A DNA stretch of 11,767 nucleotides from CAZJQT01 sp964548655 (lineage in GTDB: Bacteria; Patescibacteriota; Saccharimonadia; Saccharimonadales; CAZJQT01): NCBI GenBank assembly GCA_964548655.1, contig CAZJQT010000015.1, positions 1 through 11,767 on the forward strand, given 5' to 3'. A program made the position numbers and the translations under genes. Positions 6,191 through 11,767 of the stretch are shown one piece after another (the first letter of the stretch is position 1; each line of letters opens with the position of its first letter). The notes beneath the pieces were generated by a model that searched no databases, was not told the origin of the DNA, and saw nothing but the letters and a program-made list of their open reading frames with translations.

Positions 6191-6555
6191 TCAAAAAACT
6201 TGAGATTCGTGGTGTGCATATGCACGTCGACCCAAAACTGTTTGCTTATACCACCAAAAAAATTGGCCGCTTGGATAGGTTTGTCTCCCGCCATGTCCGC
6301 GAAAGCTTACACGTCGAAGTGTTTCTAAAAGAAGAAAAACTAAAAACCCGTAAAAACAATGTTTGCGAGGTTATTATCCATCTGCCATCAATTACTATTA
6401 ATACCAAAGAATCCACCGTCAACATGTTTGCGGCTATTGATATAGTTGAGGCCAAGCTCAAAAACCAGCTCAAAAAGTACAAAGAAACTCACGGCAGTCC
6501 ACACTTGCACCGCCGACTAATGTCGAAACTGCGTCGTATCAAACACCAGGCCTAA
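6187..6555 (+). CDS. raiA: Ribosome hibernation factor, RaiA/HPF family (short form)
   Basis: Binds the decoding centre of the 30S subunit and inactivates or protects ribosomes in stress and stationary phase. The 122-residue protein has the beta-alpha-beta-beta-beta-alpha layout: first strand KLEIRGVHMHVD, helix around 16-35, strands at 40-50, 58-66 and 68-75. A second helix (about 82-100, DIVEAKLKNQLKKYK) carries the basic stripe expected to contact 16S rRNA. It lacks the roughly 60-residue C-terminal dimerisation domain of long HPF. The basic tail is rich in Lys, Arg and His. The ATGA overlap with serS and the strong AGGAGGT indicate co-transcription and translational coupling with serS. 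RaiA (YfiA) and short HPF cannot be told apart here. Its stop overlaps the stop of the convergent MFS gene. Confidence 0.85.
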   Translation: MIKKLEIRGVHMHVDPKLFAYTTKKIGRLDRFVSRHVRESLHVEVFLKEEKLKTRKNNVCEVIIHLPSITINTKESTVNMFAAIDIVEAKLKNQLKKYKETHGSPHLHRRLMSKLRRIKHQA

Positions 6556-7844
6556 TTGATAGGATCAGATGGGGTTTCAATGGGCGAGGTGTGAACGCCT
6601 GTACCATCAAAGTTAATTGGGTCTGATTTAGGTCGCAGCCTTTTAGCGAACAAGATAAATGGCACGGCAATTAAGTAAACTAACCCACTTATTACATAGG
6701 ATGTGGCGTAGCCCCAAACATCAGCAGCTTTACCTAAGCCGGGTTGAATGATAGCCCCACCGGAAGAAGCCAGTAGATTATCCGATGACAAAACCGTAGC
6801 GCGCTGTTCAGAAGGAATCAGGCCGTTTAGGTAAGCTTGTCTGACTGGACCACTGGCGGCAAACAATACACCCCATAGAACCAAGATAACCAGCACAAAC
6901 CAGAAGTGTGGCACCAAACCGATCAATGTCAGTGCCACGGCACTCATGATAATGCTGAAAAGCAAGACAGAGGTTCTGTGCTTGAACATTTTTTTGACAA
7001 TCGGTACGCTCAAGCCTCCCAAAATCTGAGCACCAGCCACAATTGCAGCAGCTAGACCGGCTATAGCGTATGATCCGCTATGCCCATAAAGCTTGAGCAA
7101 ATAAGGTTGCATGGCATAGAAGGCGTAGAAACTAACCCCGGCCGTAAACGGTGCGGCTAGCATCACCCAACGTACAGGTGGGTTACGTAGACCATGATCA
7201 AAAGAAGCCTTTAGTATATGTCTCATTTCTTTGGCTACAGTTACACGTTTGCGTGGTTTGAAGCCAACATCCTTCATCAGTACAAATGTCACTACAAATG
7301 TGATGGCTAATATAACTGAACGGATTATATAGGGAACACCGAGGTTGGTAGCTTGGGCAATAACCCCACCAGCCACCGTTCCAGTTAGCATGGCAATACC
7401 AGCCGCTATTTGGCCGCGGGCAAAAGCTGTGTCTAGAGCTTTTTCGTACTTGGTGTGGTGCAAAGCGTCCACCAGCCAGGCTTCAGTTGCCCCAGAAAAG
7501 AAAGTAAAGCCTAATCCCAGCAGCATTGAAGCCAGCGCCCACAACCAAAATGGGCCGTGAATATGCCAAAGATACAGATAGAATAAGGTGGAGGCAAACA
7601 AAGTAGCTGAGCCGAGCAGATACGATTCGCGTCGTCCAATTGTATCGGCTACTACACCCGTTGGTATCTCAAACAAAACCTGACCAACTGTGAAAAAGGC
7701 ATTGGCCGCGAAGGCGGCGGTAATACTAAGCCCAGCATTGAGCAGGAACAGAGTATTTATTCCCCAGATGAATGACGAAGCAAAAGTAGACAATAACGTC
7801 AACGTCACATAGGTACGCAAGATCTGCTTGGATGTTATCTCCAT
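6552..7844 (-). CDS. Major facilitator superfamily transporter
   Basis: A 430-residue polytopic membrane protein with about twelve hydrophobic helices in two halves separated by a basic loop (KPRKRVTVAKEMRHILK). The MFS motif A after helix 2 reads GVVADTIGRR (63-72) with preceding EIPT, as in drug/proton antiporter-like and sugar-efflux-like families. The second half has the weaker repeat IVKKMFKHRTS. The substrate cannot be told. The C-terminal tail is hydrophilic and holds two copies of SDPIN (407-411 and 426-430), an unusual ending. It is transcribed divergently from secA. Its TAG stop shares three bases with the raiA stop on the other strand, so the two genes are tail-to-tail with a 4-base overlap. 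Confidence 0.9.
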   Translation of the reverse strand: MEITSKQILRTYVTLTLLSTFASSFIWGINTLFLLNAGLSITAAFAANAFFTVGQVLFEIPTGVVADTIGRRESYLLGSATLFASTLFYLYLWHIHGPFWLWALASMLLGLGFTFFSGATEAWLVDALHHTKYEKALDTAFARGQIAAGIAMLTGTVAGGVIAQATNLGVPYIIRSVILAITFVVTFVLMKDVGFKPRKRVTVAKEMRHILKASFDHGLRNPPVRWVMLAAPFTAGVSFYAFYAMQPYLLKLYGHSGSYAIAGLAAAIVAGAQILGGLSVPIVKKMFKHRTSVLLFSIIMSAVALTLIGLVPHFWFVLVILVLWGVLFAASGPVRQAYLNGLIPSEQRATVLSSDNLLASSGGAIIQPGLGKAADVWGYATSYVISGLVYLIAVPFILFAKRLRPKSDPINFDGTGVHTSPIETPSDPIN

Positions 7845-7852
7845 TTGATGAC

Positions 7853-7858
7853 AGTCTA
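7853..7858 (-). promoter_or_regulatory. Candidate -10 of the MFS gene (TAGACT)
   Basis: Read on the minus strand, TAGACT is followed by eight bases and the ATG. Transcription would start about two bases before the start codon. A TTGTTT at 18-base spacing could serve as -35. The -10 matches consensus at only four positions. Confidence 0.35.
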
Positions 7859-7942
7859 CTCTGAAAGCTATGGGTAAAACAACACTGCAAATAAATATTG
7901 GCTGTTGGTAAAATTACGTCGCTTTAGCTACCTCTGATAATG

Positions 7943-7948
7943 TACAAT
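7943..7948 (+). promoter_or_regulatory. Candidate -10 of secA (TACAAT)
   Basis: TACAAT directly preceded by TG, giving a start near 7955 and a leader of about 32 bases. An overlapping GATAAT at 7936-7941 is an alternative. No good -35 at 17 bases. Confidence 0.4.
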
Positions 7949-7972
7949 AGTTGAGACCAATGGCCTAAATCT

Positions 7973-7979
7973 GGGAGAG
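7973..7979 (+). promoter_or_regulatory. Shine-Dalgarno of secA deciding a TTG start
   Basis: GGGAGAG, seven bases before TTG at 7987. There is no in-frame ATG nearby upstream, and an in-frame TAA at 7966 limits the start. This supports TTG as the initiator. Confidence 0.7.
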
Positions 7980-7986
7980 TATTGAA

Positions 7987-10581
7987 TTGAAGAAAATTTT
8001 TAAGCGAGTTTTAGGTGACCCACAAGCCAAAACTTTGAAGCGCATGAAGCGGCGGGTTAAGGACGTCAATTCACTGGAAGCCAAGTACCACAAACTATCC
8101 GACAAACAGCTTAAAGAGCAGAGCAAAGTTCTAAAAGATCGCCTCAAAAAAGAAAGCCTAGACAAGATCTTGCCAGATGCTTTTGCGGTTGTGCGCGAGG
8201 TAGCCCAGCGCACGCTCAAGCAACGGCATTTTGATGTTCAGCTAATCGGCGGCATGGTCTTGCACGAGGGTAAAGTGGCCGAGATGAAAACCGGTGAGGG
8301 TAAGACGCTGGTAGCTACTTTGCCGGTTTATCTAAATGCTCTAACTGGCAAGGGTGTTCATATTGTTACGGTTAATGATTACTTGGCGCAGCTGCACGCC
8401 GGTTGGATGGGTCAAGTTTATGACTTTTTGGGTCTCTCGACCGCCGTTATTATTGCCGAAGAATCATACATTTATGATGCGCAGTATACCAACAAAGATC
8501 ACTTTGACCCGCGCATGCATCCACTCAAACCATGCACTCGCCAAGAGGCTTATAACGCTGATATCACCTATGGGACAAACAATGAATTTGGCTTTGATTA
8601 CCTTAGAGACAACATGGTGCGCGAAGTTGACCAATTGCGCCAGCGTGAGCTCAACTACGCCATCGTCGACGAAGTTGACTCCATTCTAATTGACGAAGCC
8701 CGTACGCCGCTGATTATTTCTGCTCCATCAGTCACTAGCGGCAGTGCTTATTCTCAATTTTCTAAGGTTACTCGCCAGCTCAAAAAAGACGAAGATTACG
8801 AAACCGACGAAAAGCGCAAAGCTGTCGTACTAACCGATAAAGGCGTTGAACACGTCGAAAAGATTCTAGGTATTGCTAGCCTATACAGCTCTGAAAATAT
8901 CCGCACCATTTACCACCTAGAACAAGCCCTGCGCGCCGAGTCATTATTCCACCGCGACAAAGATTATGTGGTTACACACGACGGTGAAGTGGTGATTGTT
9001 GATGAATTCACTGGGCGCTTACTAAAAGGTCGGCGCTATAACGAAGGTCTGCACCAGGCGATCGAGGCCAAGGAAGGCGTCGAAGTTCAAGAAGAGTCTA
9101 TGACACTAGCAACCATTTCATTCCAGAACTACTTCCGGCTTTACGATAAATTATCTGGGATGACTGGTACGGCTGAAACCGAAAGTGAAGAGTTCCACCA
9201 GATATACAAGCTTGATGTTGTTCAGGTTCCACCCAACAAAAAACTTATCCGTGATGACAAATCCGACCGGATTTACCGCTCTGAAGACGGCAAGTTCAAA
9301 GCCATCGTGCGTGAAGTGGCCACTCTGCATCACAAAGGTCAACCGGTTTTGCTGGGCACCGTATCAGTTGAAAAGAACGAAGTCCTAAGCCAGGCACTTA
9401 AAAAAGCCAATATCCCTCACGAAACGTTGAACGCCAAAAATAACGAACGTGAAGCCGCTATCATCGCCGACGCCGGTAAAAAGGGTGCCGTAACTCTGGC
9501 GACCAACATTGCCGGTCGTGGTACTGACATCATGTTAGGCGACGGCGTTAAAGAACTTGGCGGTTTATTTGTGCTAGGTTCTGAGCGCCATGAATCCAGA
9601 CGTATTGATAACCAGCTACGTGGTCGCGCCGGTCGTCAAGGTGACCCGGGTGTGACCCAGTTTTTTGTTAGTACCGACGACGATCTAATGCGTATTTTCG
9701 GTGGTGAGCGTATCGCCTCAATCATGGATAGACTTGGCGTCGATGACGAAACACCCATAGAGAACCGCATCATCAGCAAAAGTCTAGAAGGTGCCCAGAA
9801 AAAGGTAGAGGGCTACAACTTTGATGCCAGAAAAAACGTCGTTCAGTACGACGACGTTATGAACCGTCACCGTCGGGCCATCTACACCCAACGCCGCGAG
9901 ATATTAACACAACCAGAAATTATCAAGCGCATCAAAGTCTTCATCGAGGATGAGGTCAACGCCCTGGCTGGTTCATCGCTACTGTTGAGCGACCAGCTAG
10001 AAGACGCCGTCAAAGAAATCTTCCCGTTTGATGATAAAATCCTAGACAAATTATTTGATTCAGACGCCAAAGACTTTGCTAGCAATTTACTAAAAGAAGC
10101 CAACGCACTGTATGAAAGGCGCACCAAAGAATTTACCCCAGAAATTATGCGCAAAGCCGAGCGCGATGTGTACCTGCAAGTGCTAGATAATCTTTGGATG
10201 CAGCACCTTGAGAACATGGATCACTTGCGTCAGGGTATTCACTGGATAAGTGTTGGCCAGCGTGATCCTTTAGTAGAATATAGGCGCCAATCTCAATCCA
10301 TGTTTGAAGCCATGCAGCTGAACCTGCGTCATGACGTCGTCAGGGCACTATTTAATGCCGAAAAAGTTGATGCTGATGAGCCAGCCGAAACTGAACTTAC
10401 CCGTGCCGCTCGTAATTCGGTCGACAACGCCAGCAAAATTGTTGAAAGCGATGAATTTGAAGAAGCTGATTTCAAAGCTGAGCCAATTGCTGCCACCACC
10501 AAAACCCAGAGCAAAACCAAACGCAAGAAAAGTCGCAAACAAGAACGTAAACGGCGGGCGAAGGGCAAGAAACGTAAGTAA
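7987..10581 (+). CDS. secA: Preprotein translocase ATPase SecA
   Basis: Motor ATPase that drives preproteins through SecYEG at the inner face of the membrane. It has 864 residues with a TTG start. Walker A is TGEGKT (102-107) and the DEAD-type Walker B is VDEVDSILIDEART (227-240). The preprotein cross-linking domain follows (FHRDKDYVV, then VIVDEFTGRLLKGRRYNEG, SFQNYFRLYDKLSGMTGTA). NBD2 shows TNIAGRGTDIMLG and QLRGRAGRQGDPG. The helical scaffold contains YNFDARKNVVQYDDVMN and DNLWMQHLENMDHLRQGIHW. Between NBD1 motifs there is an insertion of about 20 residues (around 160-185, YIYDAQYTNKDHFDPRMHP) absent from E. coli SecA, which I recall from Chloroflexi and CPR proteins. The C-terminal zinc-binding CxCx8C(H/C) tail is missing. 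Instead the last 26 residues are almost all Lys and Arg. The stop TAA abuts the ATG of the M16 peptidase, so the two are probably one operon. Confidence 0.97.
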   Translation: MKKIFKRVLGDPQAKTLKRMKRRVKDVNSLEAKYHKLSDKQLKEQSKVLKDRLKKESLDKILPDAFAVVREVAQRTLKQRHFDVQLIGGMVLHEGKVAEMKTGEGKTLVATLPVYLNALTGKGVHIVTVNDYLAQLHAGWMGQVYDFLGLSTAVIIAEESYIYDAQYTNKDHFDPRMHPLKPCTRQEAYNADITYGTNNEFGFDYLRDNMVREVDQLRQRELNYAIVDEVDSILIDEARTPLIISAPSVTSGSAYSQFSKVTRQLKKDEDYETDEKRKAVVLTDKGVEHVEKILGIASLYSSENIRTIYHLEQALRAESLFHRDKDYVVTHDGEVVIVDEFTGRLLKGRRYNEGLHQAIEAKEGVEVQEESMTLATISFQNYFRLYDKLSGMTGTAETESEEFHQIYKLDVVQVPPNKKLIRDDKSDRIYRSEDGKFKAIVREVATLHHKGQPVLLGTVSVEKNEVLSQALKKANIPHETLNAKNNEREAAIIADAGKKGAVTLATNIAGRGTDIMLGDGVKELGGLFVLGSERHESRRIDNQLRGRAGRQGDPGVTQFFVSTDDDLMRIFGGERIASIMDRLGVDDETPIENRIISKSLEGAQKKVEGYNFDARKNVVQYDDVMNRHRRAIYTQRREILTQPEIIKRIKVFIEDEVNALAGSSLLLSDQLEDAVKEIFPFDDKILDKLFDSDAKDFASNLLKEANALYERRTKEFTPEIMRKAERDVYLQVLDNLWMQHLENMDHLRQGIHWISVGQRDPLVEYRRQSQSMFEAMQLNLRHDVVRALFNAEKVDADEPAETELTRAARNSVDNASKIVESDEFEEADFKAEPIAATTKTQSKTKRKKSRKQERKRRAKGKKRK

Positions 10582-11767
10582 ATGAAACACGTCGTCACCA
10601 AGGTCAAGCTCAAGAACGGAGCTAAAGGCTTATTTATTCATGTTCCTGGCGCCTCAGTTATGAGCTTCGAGATCAATTTCCGGGCTGGTGATTTCCTGAC
10701 ACCACCGCAAAAATGGGAAGTAGCCCACCTCATGGAACACTTGTTGCTCGGCGCCAATGAACAGATTCCACGAGCGCGTGCCTTTCAGGCTGAGTTTGAA
10801 AAAAACGGTGCTTATTGTAATGCCAGCACCGGTAGTTACGACATTAATTATGAGGCTGAATGTGCTGATTTTGAGTGGGATCGCATTGCTGATCTACTGT
10901 TAACCGCAATTAGCAAACCACTTTTTCTAGACGATGAGTTTAAGGCCGAGTTTGGCAACGTTCGCGAGGAAATGATCGGCCGTTCTAACAACCATTTTAG
11001 GCACCTAAGCCTAGCGCTGCGTGAGCTATACGGCTACAAAGTTTTGACTGACCAAGAGCGTTTGAAGCTTATGAAAAACATCCAACCCGAAGACGTTAAA
11101 AAACACTATAAAAAGACTCACTTTACGCAAAATATGCGTTTTGTCATAGCTGGTAAACTAACGGCCGTTCGTCAGCAACGTTTGAAGGAAATGCTGGAAT
11201 CATTTGCTTTGCCAGAAGGTACCCAGCGCTTTGAGTTGCCAGAAGAAAAACCGCACGGCCTCAAAGAACCATTGTTCATTCCTAACCGCACCGTCGAGAA
11301 TACCCATTTTTATCTGGATACTTTCTTGAACCACCGCTTAAAAGAAGACGAGTCTGATGCGCTGGGCCTGGTAAATACTATGCTGACAGAGACACTTCAC
11401 TCACGTATCCTGGGAGAAGCCAGGGAAAAGGGTTTGGTTTACGGCATGAGTTCTAATTATTTACAGACCAAAAGTGCCAGCAACTGGTGGTTTGGCACCC
11501 AAGTTACCCCCATCAATGCACCGGCACTATTTGGCATTATTGTTAAGGAACTCAAAGCCGTTTGTGATGGCGATGTTTCTAATGAAGACATTGCTGCCGC
11601 TCAGCAATATTTGTTGGGTCGTTATCAACGCAGCGGCCAAACCGTTAGTGGCGTTGGTTACGGCTACAGTGGACGCTACTTCTTTGATGATTACATCGAC
11701 GATTATTACCAGGTACCGGAGCGTATTAAAGCTATCACCAAAGAGCGCATTATCGACATCACTCGTC
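10582..11767 (+). CDS. M16 family (inverted zincin) metallopeptidase, 3' truncated by window edge
   Basis: Zinc peptidase of the pitrilysin/mitochondrial-processing-peptidase family; M16 enzymes cut peptides inside a clamshell. 395 codons are visible and the frame stays open to the edge. The inverted zinc motif is HLMEH (H49, E52, H53). The third zinc ligand fits E130 in NVREEM, exactly 77 residues after H53, as in the HxxEH-x76-E pattern, so the enzyme looks catalytically competent. The second half contains EAREKGLVYGMSSNY, resembling the substrate-binding Arg/Tyr region of the family's C-terminal domain. No signal peptide or membrane segment is seen at the N-terminus, so it is probably cytoplasmic. 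The ATG follows the secA stop without a gap and has no good Shine-Dalgarno, so translation is likely coupled to secA. The role is unknown; turnover of leader or signal peptides is a possibility from context only. Confidence 0.9.
   Translation, partial: MKHVVTKVKLKNGAKGLFIHVPGASVMSFEINFRAGDFLTPPQKWEVAHLMEHLLLGANEQIPRARAFQAEFEKNGAYCNASTGSYDINYEAECADFEWDRIADLLLTAISKPLFLDDEFKAEFGNVREEMIGRSNNHFRHLSLALRELYGYKVLTDQERLKLMKNIQPEDVKKHYKKTHFTQNMRFVIAGKLTAVRQQRLKEMLESFALPEGTQRFELPEEKPHGLKEPLFIPNRTVENTHFYLDTFLNHRLKEDESDALGLVNTMLTETLHSRILGEAREKGLVYGMSSNYLQTKSASNWWFGTQVTPINAPALFGIIVKELKAVCDGDVSNEDIAAAQQYLLGRYQRSGQTVSGVGYGYSGRYFFDDYIDDYYQVPERIKAITKERIIDITR

Larger units (their letters stand above)
7845..7986. 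promoter_or_regulatory. Divergent MFS / secA intergenic region
   Basis: The longest gene-free stretch here, at 142 bases. It contains the MFS -10 candidate (7853-7858, minus), the secA -10 candidate (7943-7948) and the secA Shine-Dalgarno. The middle (7880-7925) is A/T-rich with no recognised operator, riboswitch or small ORF. Confidence 0.6.

Noticed and set aside
6583..6600. GGCG/CGCC hairpin near the end of the MFS gene as terminator
   Set aside because: Four-pair stem with a nine-base loop, inside coding sequence and without a T-tract on either side.
7987..10581. Open frames on the opposite strand of secA and in other frames (for example 9882-10217, 10329-10613)
   Set aside because: They lie wholly inside secA, have no recognisable protein features, and reflect its codon use.

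Overview
The window is a gene-dense stretch of a bacterial genome with the standard genetic code (serS ends in TGA). It looks like Patescibacteria/CPR, most likely Saccharibacteria. The grounds are the company of genes, the SecA with an extra N-terminal insertion and a basic tail instead of a zinc-binding tail, the CPR-like variants of LysRS and SerRS, and a heliorhodopsin-family membrane protein. This placement is by recognition, not by a search. No RNA gene, insertion sequence, CRISPR array or prophage was seen, and no gene-free stretch exceeds 300 bases; the longest is the 142-base divergent region at 7845-7986.

Layout. 1-2685 (+): 3' end of proS, greA (transcript cleavage factor) and lysS. 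The lysS 3' end is broken by a 100-N scaffold gap flanked by an identical 55-base sequence; merging the two copies restores a normal 502-residue LysRS. 2688-3221 (-): msrA, tail-to-tail with lysS. 3278-4069 (+): a seven-helix protein read as a heliorhodopsin homologue in which the retinal-binding lysine of helix 7 is arginine. 4101-4880 (+): a RecB/Cas4-type PD-(D/E)XK nuclease with four cysteines. 4895-6555 (+): serS and a RaiA/HPF ribosome hibernation factor, coupled by an ATGA overlap. 6552-7844 (-): an MFS transporter whose stop overlaps that of raiA. 7987-11767 (+): secA and, directly abutting it, an M16 zinc peptidase that runs off the window.

How the parts fit. Most genes are core information processing (three aminoacyl-tRNA synthetases, GreA, RaiA) plus protein export (SecA). 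The accessory layer is the msrA/heliorhodopsin-like divergent pair, the nuclease and the transporter. A recurring architectural signal is that several first genes (lysS, the heliorhodopsin-like gene, the nuclease gene, serS, the MFS gene) have a -10 box placed so that transcription would start at or within a few bases of the ATG, with no Shine-Dalgarno. By contrast greA, raiA and secA have clear Shine-Dalgarno sequences. This suggests mixed leaderless and leadered initiation.

The strongest candidate for something new is the heliorhodopsin-like protein without the Schiff-base lysine, which shares a 56-base divergent promoter region with a methionine sulfoxide reductase.
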